From Paracoxiella cheracis (lineage in GTDB: Bacteria > Pseudomonadota > Gammaproteobacteria > Coxiellales > Coxiellaceae): a stretch of DNA of 64,000 nt. A program made the translations under genes and the position numbers. The notes below the pieces were generated by a model that was not told the DNA's origin, did not search any database, and saw only the letters and a program-made list of their open reading frames with translations. The stretch is taken from positions 124,001 to 188,000 of the forward strand of contig NZ_CP186485.1 in assembly GCF_049348705.1 (NCBI RefSeq), given 5' to 3'. Every line of letters starts with the position of its first letter. Positions within the stretch are counted from its first letter, which is position 1. Shown here piece by piece: positions 45,153-54,374 of this stretch.

Positions 45153-45371
45153 ATGGCAAATATATACCAACGACCTGGCCCCCGTGATAGTGAGTATGAA
45201 GAAATTGAAAACCAAGAAAATGAGCGGGCTGCGGTAGAAAATGGCGGCAACAATGAGCCGGTCGTCCATCGACTCCATCCCCCTACGCCTTCCGATGAGG
45301 CTCAAGAGGAAGAAAGCGTTAATCAACAAACTGAAGAAGGAAGTGTAATCTTCATATTGGACTTTGGATAA
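45153..45371 (+). pseudogene. Acidic N-terminal fragment cut by the IS4-superfamily element
   Basis: The first 68 codons of an unknown protein; the last four residues (LDFG) and stop come from the inverted repeat of the IS that starts at 45357. The fragment is rich in Glu, Asn, Gln and Pro, likely disordered, with no signal peptide. It contains SEYEEIEN (residues 13-20) and a Pro-rich LHPPTPS. YEEI is the preferred ligand of Src-type SH2 domains when phosphorylated, which makes a host-directed protein conceivable. The rest of the gene is not on the other side of this IS copy. Confidence 0.45.
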
Positions 45372-47077
45372 ATAAAATCCCTTGCCAGTTAGGACAATAA
45401 TCAAAAAATGTGAGTTTCTAAATCTTAAGCTGTTTTTTGCAGCAATTCGTAGAATTGCTCAGGTGTAAAATTTATTTTATCCAACCATGATTTTACTATC
45501 CCAATCAAATCCTCTATTTTTTCAGGGTCTGAGTTTTGCGTCTTTTCTTCAGTCCTCTGAATCGTTTTAATTTTTGAGTTGCTATTTTTGAAAATAGCAG
45601 GATGTCGCGTGCGTTTCCCCTGCGTATCACCTTTGGTTCTGCCTTGCGGATTACCGCGTGGTTTGCAGAGATTAGCAGGCGTGCCAACGGTATCAAGCAC
45701 CGTAGAAAAACCCCGTTGCGTTTGTGAAGGGGTCGCAGTTATTGATGGTTTTTCGTTATCCACTTGGAAGCTCGGCAAATACCGCTCCCATTTTTTCGGT
45801 AAAATCGGGGCAAGATTCCTCGCTAGATAAAGTTGCGTATACGCTAATGCTGTCATCCGCCACCAATCTTCTTCGTGCTTAACATCCGGTGTTTGGTATC
45901 GGTCAAATAACAGTTTGTCTTTACCAAAACGAAAGTAGTGTTCAATGTCATAGCGTCTATCGTAATAGTGATAGGCTTCTAATGCTGTGATTTCATTACG
46001 TCGTTCACCAGCGAGTCCTAACCAGAGTGGATTTTTATATAAAGATTTACCGTTAGCATCAACCGCAACCAATTGCACAACAGTAACAGGATGCTCATAT
46101 CCTTTAAATTGCTTTGAACCACGCAGTAATTGGTCACGCCATATTTTAATCTCCAATTGGTAAGTTTTGCCACTGCGGGTTGTAATGGGTTGCTGCACAA
46201 TCTCATCGGATTCACGGTGAGTCGTGCTGTCGTTTAGTTTCATCGCATCACCATAGCGTTTTATACTTCCTGAGGTATTATCTTCTATTGATGCGGGCGC
46301 GAAAACATTACGGGTACTGTTAAAACGGAAAAGATGTACCCAATTGGGATTTTCGCTAACCAGTTTACGGCAAGCTTCTGTACCATATTTTGAATCAGCC
46401 ACGCTAACCACCAATTTATGAGTAAGCGCTAAGTCTGCAATACAACGGTTAATTTGCTGCATCCCAACTACATTGCCTTTTTCATCGCTTTTAACGCGCC
46501 TCGTATCCAGTGGAACTAACCAATGCTTTTCTTGAGCTGCACCATCATTGGGCAATAGTGATACCGTTGAATATTCATGTCCAATGGTAATCGGTTTGTT
46601 ACCCGGTGCTGGATTAGGGCTGTAAACCACATGGCGATCTTCAACACAGTGTGCACTTTGACGCGACTGTGGTGTCGTATCCGCAATAATGATCACACGG
46701 TCATCGCTATGACTCACATGTTCATATTGTATTTTCATCATGCTATCCCAACAATTTGCTACCGACAAACCATCGCTAATCGCATCGGTAATACTACTGT
46801 ATTCACGTTCAAAGTATGGCGATTCACATAATTCTATGGGTGTTTTGCAGCGATGGCCATGGCTTGAAAGGGCATCGAGTAAATTCATATTGGCATCGCG
46901 TCGCGCGGGGAAGATGTTGTAGAGGAATGTACGGAATTGTTTTAGTTTTTCTGTCGCTAACATCGTTTGTTCCTTATTTTATTTTTTCGAACAAACGTTG
47001 TTTACAACGTAAAATTTTTTTTCGGTTTCTATGTCAAGCAATTTTTAATTATTTTTATAAATTTATCCAAAGTCCAA
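45357..47077 (-). mobile_element. IS4-superfamily element, copy C (1,721 bp)
   Basis: Full-length copy with 17-base perfect terminal inverted repeats (TTGGACTTTGGATAAAT and complement). It is the same length as the copy at 60382-62102, and no difference is evident in the translated transposase. Flanks TTCATA on the left and TGTAAG on the right do not form a direct duplication. The two flanking genes both point into the element, so the flanks have been exchanged by recombination with another copy. Confidence 0.93.
45425..46963 (-). CDS. IS4-superfamily transposase (IS701-like)
   Basis: 512 residues. The IS4-type Y-(2)-R-(3)-E-(6)-K signature is visible as YYDRRYDIEHYFRFGKDKL (about residues 343-361), with an upstream catalytic Asp in VVSVADSKYG and one near IIADTTPQ. 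The C-terminal 100 residues are Lys/Thr/Gln-rich. Start ATG with AAGGAACAAACG upstream. Probably active, as the copies are intact. Confidence 0.92.
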   Translation of the reverse strand: MLATEKLKQFRTFLYNIFPARRDANMNLLDALSSHGHRCKTPIELCESPYFEREYSSITDAISDGLSVANCWDSMMKIQYEHVSHSDDRVIIIADTTPQSRQSAHCVEDRHVVYSPNPAPGNKPITIGHEYSTVSLLPNDGAAQEKHWLVPLDTRRVKSDEKGNVVGMQQINRCIADLALTHKLVVSVADSKYGTEACRKLVSENPNWVHLFRFNSTRNVFAPASIEDNTSGSIKRYGDAMKLNDSTTHRESDEIVQQPITTRSGKTYQLEIKIWRDQLLRGSKQFKGYEHPVTVVQLVAVDANGKSLYKNPLWLGLAGERRNEITALEAYHYYDRRYDIEHYFRFGKDKLLFDRYQTPDVKHEEDWWRMTALAYTQLYLARNLAPILPKKWERYLPSFQVDNEKPSITATPSQTQRGFSTVLDTVGTPANLCKPRGNPQGRTKGDTQGKRTRHPAIFKNSNSKIKTIQRTEEKTQNSDPEKIEDLIGIVKSWLDKINFTPEQFYELLQKTA

Positions 47078-47395
47078 TGTAAGGATGTCCTTTATAAGAT
47101 AGCCCTTGCCGATACCTACTTCGCATACATGTTTATGAGAAAGTGATGGTGCGTAAGAAAACATTTTTCTATTTTGTATTTTGACATAGGACTTATCGAG
47201 TATTGAATGTTCAAGGTCATACTGCGCGAGTGTTGTATAGTTTTCTCGATAGGCACTAAAGCTGTAACAATTTTCATTATCATTTGCTAAAAGTATTGGG
47301 ATATGATCACTTCGCTCTAATTGCCATGCGCAGTGCGAACATTGAAACGGATCGGTATTTATTTCTATGACACGGCAATTTGGGCAAATTAACAT
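47063..47395 (-). pseudogene. SAM-methyltransferase gene fragment, cut by IS copy C
   Basis: About 106 native codons: a zinc-ribbon-like start (CPNCRVIEINTDPFQCSHC), then the start of a class I methyltransferase domain with the SAM loop VCEVGIGKGYL. It ends ILT followed by LDFG and stop from the IS terminal repeat. Such zinc-ribbon methyltransferases are common in O-antigen and other surface-glycan clusters. Its ATG overlaps the stop of the Wzt-like fragment (ATGTTAA), showing they once shared an operon. Confidence 0.7.
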
Positions 47396-47730
47396 AGGTC
47401 ACCTGGTAGTTCTAATAAGGTTCCAGATTCAGTATAAACCTCCCATTCTGCTGGGTGATGAAAGGAGCTTTCTACATCCTCTGCGTTAACAACAAAAAAT
47501 TCGAAGCTACGTGACAATAGGTCATAATAGCGTGGTGGTTGATTGGAGTCACCCAGTGTTTCGTAAACAGCGATACTAACAATATATTTTCCATTTCCAA
47601 ATAATATTTTTTCATAATTTAAAAGCATTTTTATGTGTTCATTGTTTTTCAAATTTAAAGTGTACATGTTGCTGATATGTCGCATGATAACTGTGCCGAC
47701 ATCGTCATAAATGACAATGACAAAATAACA
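47389..47730 (-). pseudogene. C-terminal (glycan-recognition) fragment of a Wzt-like ABC ATPase
   Basis: The frame reads FVIVIYDDVGTVIMRHISNM and on to FGNGKYIVSIAVYETLG and FHHPAEWEVYTESGTL, matching the beta-sandwich C-terminal domain of Wzt, which selects O-polysaccharide for export. The ATPase domain is missing: the open frame stops making sense near 47730, exactly where the Gfo/Idh fragment begins on the other strand. It is therefore a remnant at a rearrangement junction. Confidence 0.65.
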
Positions 47731-47735
47731 ATCGA

Positions 47736-48506
47736 ATGGCGGGGAAGCATATTTTCATTGAGAAACCGTTAGCACTAAATCTTTCGGAAGCTAGAGAGCT
47801 TTGTATGTTGGCCCAAGCATTTGATCGTATATTAATGGTTGGTCATCTCATGCAGTATCATCCTGCCTTTGTTAAGTTAAAAAAATTAATTAATGATGGC
47901 GACATTGGTAAATTGCGATATATTTACTCTACCCGTTTAAACCTAGGGAAATTTCGCCTTGAAGAGAATATTTTATGGAGTTTTGTGCCACATGATCTCT
48001 CAATGGTTTTGGCATTAACTAATGAAATGCCATCTGAAATCTATGCGAGCGGTTCACACCACATTAGGTCTGGTATTCACGACATCACGACAATGCAATT
48101 GACATTTTTAAACAGTATCGAAGCTTATATTTTTGCTTCTTGGTTGTATCCATTCAAAGAGCAAAAATTAGTTGTGATTGGTGATCGGAATATGGCGATT
48201 TTTAATGACGGTGAAAGCTGGGATAAAAAATTACAGCTTTGTGCTTATCAGATTAACTGGGATAAGGGATATCCTGAACCAATAAAAGGAGAAATGATAG
48301 CTGTCCCGCTGGAAGTAAATGAACCATTAAAGCTTGAATGTCAGCATTTCATTCATTGTGTATTAAATCACTCAAATCCGATTACTGATGGCGCTGAAGC
48401 GGTACGTGTTTTAGAGGTCTTGACGGTTGCAGAAGACTCACTGATAAGAAAAGCAAATATGGATGTGCCAGGGGAATCAGCATTTCCTTTTTTAGTGGCG
48501 AAGTAA
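47736..48506 (+). pseudogene. Gfo/Idh/MocA-family oxidoreductase, N-terminally truncated
   Basis: 256 residues beginning AGKHIFIEKPLALNLSEA, which in full-length relatives lies about 85-95 residues in; the NAD-binding Rossmann domain is gone. The rest (GHLMQYHPAF with the catalytic-region histidine, WSFVPHDLSMV, and a C-terminal beta-sheet domain) is intact. Relatives such as WbpB oxidise UDP-N-acetyl sugars in surface-polysaccharide synthesis. Without the cofactor domain it cannot work. It abuts the Wzt fragment head to head. Confidence 0.75.
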
Positions 48507-50342
48507 TTATTCGACGGTAACTGACTTTGCTAAATTGCGCGGCTGATCGACGTCCGTGCCTTTTAGCACAGCAATGTGGTAAGCGAGCAACTGTAATGGG
48601 ATGGTATACGCAATCGGTGCCGTAATTTCTGGTCCAGTTGGCATTTTAATTAATGTTGTATCGCCTTGCGGTTGCCAACTAATATTTTCATCGATGAAAA
48701 CATATAATTCGCCGCCGCGCGCTTGCACTTCTTGCATGTTAGATTCTAATTTTTCAATGAGATTATCTTTGGGCGCTACCACAATGACTGGCATGCCTTT
48801 ATCCACTAAGGCAAGTGGACCATGTTTTAATTCGCCTGCTGGATAAGCTTCAGCATGCATGTATGAAATTTCTTTTAATTTTAATGCGCCTTCTAGAGCA
48901 ATAGGGTACATCGCATTGCGACCTAAAAATAAGGCATGCTCTTTGTCGAGAAATCGTCGTGATAATTGTTTAATTTGCTCATCAAGCTTCAGTGTTTTTT
49001 GAATGAATCCTGGTAGTTGTGTGAGCTCGTGTGCCAATTCATCTAAATCGTTGTTGGGGATTTTATTTTGTTGGCCGAGCAGCATCGCTAATAATAATAA
49101 GGCGACTAATTGCGAAGTGAATGTTTTTGTCGCTGCCACACCAATTTCGATGCCGGCGCGTGTTAAGAAAATTAAATCAGCTTCGCGTGCTAAGGAACTT
49201 TCAGGTGCATTACAAATACCTAGCGTTCCAGCATAACCTGTTTTTTTTGCTTGCCGTAATGCTGCTAAGGTATCAGCAGTTTCACCCGACTGCGATAACG
49301 CGACAAATAATGTATTGGGCTCGATGACTGCCTTACGATAGCGATTTTCACTGGCAATTTCGACTTGGCACGGAATGCCAGCGATCGACTCTAACCAATA
49401 ACGCGCGACTAACCCAGCGTGATAACTCGTACCGCAGGCAACGATTTGGACGCGATTTATTTTTTTGAATATGGCCTCGGCCTTATGGCCAAAACTTTGT
49501 GGATGAATGCGGTGATTAATTAAGTGACCATCGATGGTATCTAATATCGCTTGCGCTTGTTCAAAAATTTCTTTTTGCATGTAATGGCGGTATTTGCCTT
49601 TGGTGGTCGTGCCATGATCAACTTTGGTCGTGTGGACTTTGCGTTCGACTTTATTATTATTGGCATCATAGATGGTGAACTGGTCGATCGCCATCTGTGC
49701 GATATCACCTTCTTCCAGATAAATAAATTTTTGCGTGACCGGCAACAACGCGAGTGGGTCAGAGGCAATAAAATTTTCACCGATGCCAACACCGATAACG
49801 AGCGGGCTGCCACGGCGAGCGACGTATAAATTGTTTGGATTGCTTGCAGTAACGATGCCTAAGGCATAAGCGCCACTTAATTCTGCAATTGTATTGCGAA
49901 CCGCTTCCAATAAATCTGGGTAGTGTTGAGAATGATAGTGGAGTAAATGAGCGATTACCTCGGTATCGGTTTCAGAGTTAAATTTATAACCCAAGCCGGT
50001 GAGCTTTTTGCGTAACATCTCATGGTTTTCAATAATGCCGTTGTGGACGATTGCGATTTGGTTTTCAGAGCAATGGGGGTGGGCGTTAGCTGTGCTCGGT
50101 TGACCGTGTGTTGCCCAACGGGTATGAGCGATGCCGATATGTCCGAGCAGGGGCTGTTTTTGTAGAGATTCAGCGAGTTTCGTGACCTTTCCCATGACAC
50201 GTAGGCGTTGGATATCTGAGGATTGCGAGCCGATGATGGCCATGCCCGCGGAGTCATAGCCGCGGTATTCTAAGCGTTTAAGCCCTTCCAACAATATCTG
50301 CGCCACATCGCGCTGCGCAACAGCCCCAACAATTCCACACAT
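48507..50342 (-). CDS. glmS: Glutamine-fructose-6-phosphate aminotransferase (isomerizing)
   Basis: 611 residues, normal length. The N-terminal class II glutaminase domain starts MCGIVGAVAQ, with Cys2 as nucleophile after Met removal. Two SIS domains follow, with CGTSYHAGL, ALSQSGETADTL and, at the C-terminus, DQPRNLAKSVTVE. It makes glucosamine 6-phosphate, the entry to peptidoglycan and LPS. Likely essential and intact beside the ruined polysaccharide genes. No ribozyme-like leader is evident. Confidence 0.97.
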   Translation of the reverse strand: MCGIVGAVAQRDVAQILLEGLKRLEYRGYDSAGMAIIGSQSSDIQRLRVMGKVTKLAESLQKQPLLGHIGIAHTRWATHGQPSTANAHPHCSENQIAIVHNGIIENHEMLRKKLTGLGYKFNSETDTEVIAHLLHYHSQHYPDLLEAVRNTIAELSGAYALGIVTASNPNNLYVARRGSPLVIGVGIGENFIASDPLALLPVTQKFIYLEEGDIAQMAIDQFTIYDANNNKVERKVHTTKVDHGTTTKGKYRHYMQKEIFEQAQAILDTIDGHLINHRIHPQSFGHKAEAIFKKINRVQIVACGTSYHAGLVARYWLESIAGIPCQVEIASENRYRKAVIEPNTLFVALSQSGETADTLAALRQAKKTGYAGTLGICNAPESSLAREADLIFLTRAGIEIGVAATKTFTSQLVALLLLAMLLGQQNKIPNNDLDELAHELTQLPGFIQKTLKLDEQIKQLSRRFLDKEHALFLGRNAMYPIALEGALKLKEISYMHAEAYPAGELKHGPLALVDKGMPVIVVAPKDNLIEKLESNMQEVQARGGELYVFIDENISWQPQGDTTLIKMPTGPEITAPIAYTIPLQLLAYHIAVLKGTDVDQPRNLAKSVTVE

Positions 50343-50512
50343 GATCCTGTCCTTTTTCTTACCTTAATTAAAAATTTTAAAGCTATCATCAATTGTATAG
50401 CCCGTCTAGCGGCTCTCTGCAAACAAGGCATAATATTACCTTGAGAAATAGCTATGGTTTGGTTAAAATAACCCATAAAAATAACCATAATTTGGCATTT
50501 TTTAGGGGTTAT

Positions 50513-51841
50513 ATGAAAAGGGCTATAAGCAACGCACTGATTGCTTGGAAGCAACAACCAGAGCGGCTTCCCTTGCTAGTGCGAGGGGCGCGCCAGGTAG
50601 GCAAAACTTACACGATTGAGCAGTTTGGCCAAAACCATTTTGAAAGCGTTATTGCTATTAATTTTGAGCTTCATCCGGAGTTTAAAGCTTGCTTTGCTAC
50701 TTTGGATCCGGCAGAAATTACCACCATGATTTCAGCACTTAGTCGCCAACGTGTGATCCCAGGGAAAACATTATGATTTTTAGATGAAATACAAGAATGC
50801 CCAAATGCGATTGTCGCATTACGTTATTTTAAAGAGCGGATGCCAGATCTTCACGTTATTGGTGCGGGATCTTTGCTTGAATTTGCGATGAACGATGAGC
50901 ATTTTCGTATGCCTGTTGGGCGGGTTCAGTATTGTTATATGAGGCCGGTTTCATTTCGGGAATACCTTAAAGCTTCAGGCGATAGAGAATTGGATGATTT
51001 GTTATCCGAAGTTTCTCTTGTCAAAAATATACCGGATGTTCTACACAAAGCCTTATTAAAACGAGTTCGTGAATACATGATTTTAGGTGGAATGCCTGCA
51101 GTTTTAGATAGTTATTTTAAATATCATGAACTGACACAATGCCAACAATTGCAAACAGCGTTATTAAGCACCCATCGCAGTGATTTTGGAAAGTATTCAC
51201 CGAAAACAAACCATCAATATCTTCAAAGTGCTTTTGAAAAAGCGCCGGCATTTGTTGGGCAACCTGTCAAATATGTAAAAATTGATCGAGATATTCGTTC
51301 AAGAGATTTGAAGTTAGCGATTGATCTTCTCGAGAGAGCGAATTTACTCTATCCAGTCTATGCAACGGCAGCATCAGGACTGCCGTTGGGTGCATTAATA
51401 AATCATAAAAAATTTAAAATTATTTTTTTAGATATAGGCCTTGTTAATAGACTTACAAGAATTGACATAGAAACTTTACTGAAAGAAAAGATGCTGCTTA
51501 TTAATCAAGGTGCTCTCGCAGAGCAATTTGTTGGTCAGGAATTGCTTGCTTATTCAAACTGGGATGAAGAAGGGCAAGTTTATTTTTGGTCAAGAGAAAA
51601 ACAAGGCAGTAGTGCCGAAGTGGATTTTGTTACCGCTGCAGGCTCAGTGATAGTGCCAATAGAAGTGAAAGCAGGTGCGACGGGAAAGTTGAAATCGTTA
51701 AGGTTATTCATGGAGGAGAAGCACAGTAAAATTGGTGTTAGAATATGTCAACAGGCACTGATGTATAATCAAAATATTCTATCTGTGCCGTTTTATTTGA
51801 TAAGCGAGCTAGATCGATTAATAATGGATTGTTTATCTTAG
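50513..51841 (+). pseudogene. AAA+ ATPase with DUF4143 domain, internal nonsense codon
   Basis: In one frame the region encodes about 442 residues: Walker A GARQVGKTY (about residues 25-33), a Walker B region FLDEIQECPNA, and after the AAA domain a DUF4143 nuclease-like domain with EVDFVTAAGSVIVPIEVKAG (partly EVDFVTAAGSVIVPIEVKA). A single TGA at 50774-50776 sits directly before FLDEIQ, where relatives have Leu (TTA to TGA). All else is open, so the break looks recent. The downstream ATG at 50840 would give a protein lacking the P-loop. ATG 50513 follows AGGGG. Family function is poorly known. Confidence 0.8.
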
Positions 51842-51850
51842 GAGAGAGAC

Positions 51851-51908
51851 TCATGGGCGCCTCTCCCGAAAAACAGTAACGCCGATCGCGATACGTAAGC
51901 AATTGAAA
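51851..51908 (+). repeat. Half of a TTTCAATTG-family element (copy 5)
   Basis: Contains only the right half: CTCCCGAAAAACAGTAACGC to GCAATTGAAA. The left half is missing, replaced by the end of the ATPase gene. Confidence 0.6.
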
Positions 51909-51965
51909 TCGATAAATCGATAAAATGTTTGATGGGATTTGAAAACAATTTATAGAGGTACCTTT

Positions 51966-53252
51966 ATGCCTTTCTCATTCAAGGAAGAAATAGCGCCGTT
52001 TAAGCCGCGCAACATTAAGTTTTATGTTCTGGGTGACGTTTTATTTTTCCTGAGCTTCTGGCTGATTCAGCTTAATTTGTCATGGGTGATTTACACCATC
52101 ACGCGTTCGCCGTTGCACTTGGGGGTGTTGGGGTTTTTAGTTAATCTGCCGTTATTAATAATGCTCCCTTTTTCCGGAATATTGGCCGACCGATTTAACC
52201 GTCGTAAAATTATTTTATTGGCGCAAGTGATTTGGGCAATTCCGACACTCTTGTTAATCATTGTGAGTAGCCTCGGCAAAGTGCATCTTGGGCTGATCTT
52301 TTTTGTGGGGTTAATTTACGGCAGTCTGTTTGCATTGGTGAAGCCTTCGTCGGATGCCATGATTCGCGATATCGTCGAGCATAAAAAAGATTTGCATCGC
52401 ATCATTGGTGTTGATAGCGCAGCAAATAAAGTGATGCAATTCGTAGCCTCTGCGTTGAATGGTATTATTCGGGTTATTTGGGTGACGACTTCAACGGCGG
52501 CTTTTGTCGTATCAATTATTTTAACGACATTTGCGTTTATTTGTTTTTTCGAGGTGAAGCCACGCCAATATCTTACCGAAGAATCCAAAGAAAAACCGAT
52601 GCACCAATTAGTCGAAGGCTTTCGTTATGTGTTTTCACTATTTCCGGTGTGGACGACTATGATCATGGGTGCGATCGCTTTAATTATTACGATTGCACTA
52701 CTATTTCAACTCCCTGTTTTTGCGGGAACGATCTTAGTAGGCGATATTCATTATTTAAATTATCTCTACATCGCCGCGGGTGTGGGCGGCATGGGCGGTG
52801 GCGTTATTTTAGCGCTGCGCGTTCGCAGTAAAGGGCTATTAAAATTAATGACACTGGCCATGTTGATTTTGGGTTTGGCATTAATTGGTTTTGCGTTGTC
52901 ACGGATCATTTATTTATCGGTGATTTTTATGTTTATGACCGATGGTTGCGTGATTTTTATTTTTGCGAGTTGTGCGGCCGCGATTCAATATTTAATCGTC
53001 GATGCCAAGCGTGGTCGCGTGATGAGTATTTATTCGATGTTCTGTGTTGGCTTGATGCCATTTGGCATTTTAATCATGGGAGTGGTGGGTTATTTTATCG
53101 GAATTACCATCACCGTTATTGCCACAGGCGTTATCTGCTTGATTGCAGCAGTAGTCTATTGGATGTTAATGCCCAAAAATAAGAAACTTGTTGAGCTGAT
53201 TTATGCAAAGCTCAGAACTGAAGACCCCGAAGCCGGTCAGAAATTATTTTGA
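51966..53252 (+). CDS. MFS transporter, EntS/MFS_3-like
   Basis: 428 residues with about 11-12 membrane segments. The MFS motif ADRFNRRKIILLAQ follows helix 2, and PSSDAMIRDIV and later NKVMQFVASALNG fit the MFS_3 (enterobactin exporter/macrolide efflux) group. Exporter function is likely; substrate unknown. ATG 51966 has GAGGT upstream. It overlaps the convergent Fic gene by 16 bases. Confidence 0.83.
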   Translation: MPFSFKEEIAPFKPRNIKFYVLGDVLFFLSFWLIQLNLSWVIYTITRSPLHLGVLGFLVNLPLLIMLPFSGILADRFNRRKIILLAQVIWAIPTLLLIIVSSLGKVHLGLIFFVGLIYGSLFALVKPSSDAMIRDIVEHKKDLHRIIGVDSAANKVMQFVASALNGIIRVIWVTTSTAAFVVSIILTTFAFICFFEVKPRQYLTEESKEKPMHQLVEGFRYVFSLFPVWTTMIMGAIALIITIALLFQLPVFAGTILVGDIHYLNYLYIAAGVGGMGGGVILALRVRSKGLLKLMTLAMLILGLALIGFALSRIIYLSVIFMFMTDGCVIFIFASCAAAIQYLIVDAKRGRVMSIYSMFCVGLMPFGILIMGVVGYFIGITITVIATGVICLIAAVVYWMLMPKNKKLVELIYAKLRTEDPEAGQKLF

Positions 53253-54211
53253 TTAAACTGATACTTTGTCATTCGTTTATCGCCGACTTTCACTAAAAAA
53301 CCCTCCTCAACTCCCAGTTTTAAGTCGCGACTGGCTGTTGCTGTCGAGATAGTTTTAAACAGCGCGGCGTATTCTTGTCTGGAAAACATGCCCGTAAACT
53401 TTTCTCTTGCTAGCTCTAGTCTGGCATGGGGTGTTTTGGGCTGATAAGTGATGTTTTTCGCATAAGAGGACAGTGCTGCTTCGATCAGTTGTAAACAAAA
53501 TTCGATAAAATCGGTAGAGTCACCTTTTGAGTCACACTGAGCCAATGCGAAGTAGTAATTTTTTTGTCTTTCTTTGATTAGGCTCTCAATGGCAACATAA
53601 CGAAATACTTCATGAAATGCCGATAAAATAAGATGTTGCCACAATCGCCCCATGCGGCCATTCCCATCGCTGAAAGGATGGATAAATTCTAGTTCATAAT
53701 GAAAAACACACGATTTAATTAACAAGGAAATGTCGTCTTTTTGCTTTAGAAAGTCAAAAAGAGCATCCATTAGCGCTTCCACTCTCTTTGGTTGTGGCGC
53801 AACATGAGCGACACGAGAACCCGCAAAAACTCCAACGTTCGTCTTTCTGTATGATCCAGCATCTTTTTGTAAGCGTTTCATTAAAATCTTATGTGCTTTT
53901 TTAAAGTCTGTTTTAGATGCATAGTTAAAATCAAGAGTGTGGTTGTAGACCTCAATAGCGTTTTTTACTTCCAGTATATCTTTCTCAGGCCCCAAAACCG
54001 CTACACCATCAACCAAATCGGTTACTTGGTCTATGGACAGTGTGTTGCCCTCTATTGCTAAAGAGGCTTGTATGGTTTGAATTTTGTTGGATTTCCTAAG
54101 AGAAACCTCGGGACGACTTATTTTCAAGCCATCGAGCTCACCTAGAAGCTGCATTATCCGCATAGAGGTGTTTAAGATGTTGGTCGAAATGGTAAATGGA
54201 GGATTTTTCAC
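53237..54211 (-). CDS. Fic-domain protein (AMPylator family), class II
   Basis: 324 residues. The Fic active-site motif HPFSDGNGRMGR is intact at residues 178-189, with the catalytic His and the GNGR anion site. The autoinhibitory motif SLAIEGN (50-56, S/TxxxE(G/N)) lies in an N-terminal helix, which marks class II Fic proteins. A C-terminal winged-helix-like domain (about 255-324) may bind DNA. The expected activity is transfer of AMP to a protein Ser, Thr or Tyr, or its removal. Target unknown; it could be a host effector or an endogenous regulator. Three TGATA(G/C)TATCA palindromes lie immediately upstream. Confidence 0.9.
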   Translation of the reverse strand: MKNPPFTISTNILNTSMRIMQLLGELDGLKISRPEVSLRKSNKIQTIQASLAIEGNTLSIDQVTDLVDGVAVLGPEKDILEVKNAIEVYNHTLDFNYASKTDFKKAHKILMKRLQKDAGSYRKTNVGVFAGSRVAHVAPQPKRVEALMDALFDFLKQKDDISLLIKSCVFHYELEFIHPFSDGNGRMGRLWQHLILSAFHEVFRYVAIESLIKERQKNYYFALAQCDSKGDSTDFIEFCLQLIEAALSSYAKNITYQPKTPHARLELAREKFTGMFSRQEYAALFKTISTATASRDLKLGVEEGFLVKVGDKRMTKYQFNQNNF

Positions 54212-54215
54212 ATAA

Positions 54216-54263
54216 TGATAGTATCAAATGATAGTATCAAATTCAATCACTTTGATACTATCA
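54216..54263. promoter_or_regulatory. Operator-like array of three 11-bp palindromes upstream of fic
   Basis: TGATAGTATCA occurs at 54216-54226 and 54229-54239, and TGATACTATCA at 54253-54263. Each is a perfect palindrome around the central base. The spacing is 13 and 24 bases, near whole helical turns only for the second. The array begins five bases from the Fic start codon and lies 112 bases before tkt, so a bound protein would block Fic expression and might affect tkt. Confidence 0.65.
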
Positions 54264-54374
54264 GCCTTGGCGCTATCTGCCTCGATTCACCGACTGCAAG
54301 TAAATTGAATCGAACTACCTTACGCGTTATCATCTTTGCCTGACTTAATGACCCAATCAAAAAGGAACCACCGC

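Noticed and set aside
45078..45404. Leftward frame of 108 codons reading out of IS copy C
   Set aside because: It is antisense to the acidic fragment, begins in the IS end with a non-ATG start and has no ribosome-binding site.
48507..50342. glmS ribozyme or GlmY/GlmZ-type leader upstream of glmS
   Set aside because: The upstream sequence is short before the divergent ATPase gene and shows no recognisable ribozyme core.
50774..50776. Selenocysteine or recoded TGA in the DUF4143 ATPase
   Set aside because: Relatives carry Leu, not Cys, at this place, and no suitable downstream stem-loop was seen; a nonsense mutation is simpler.
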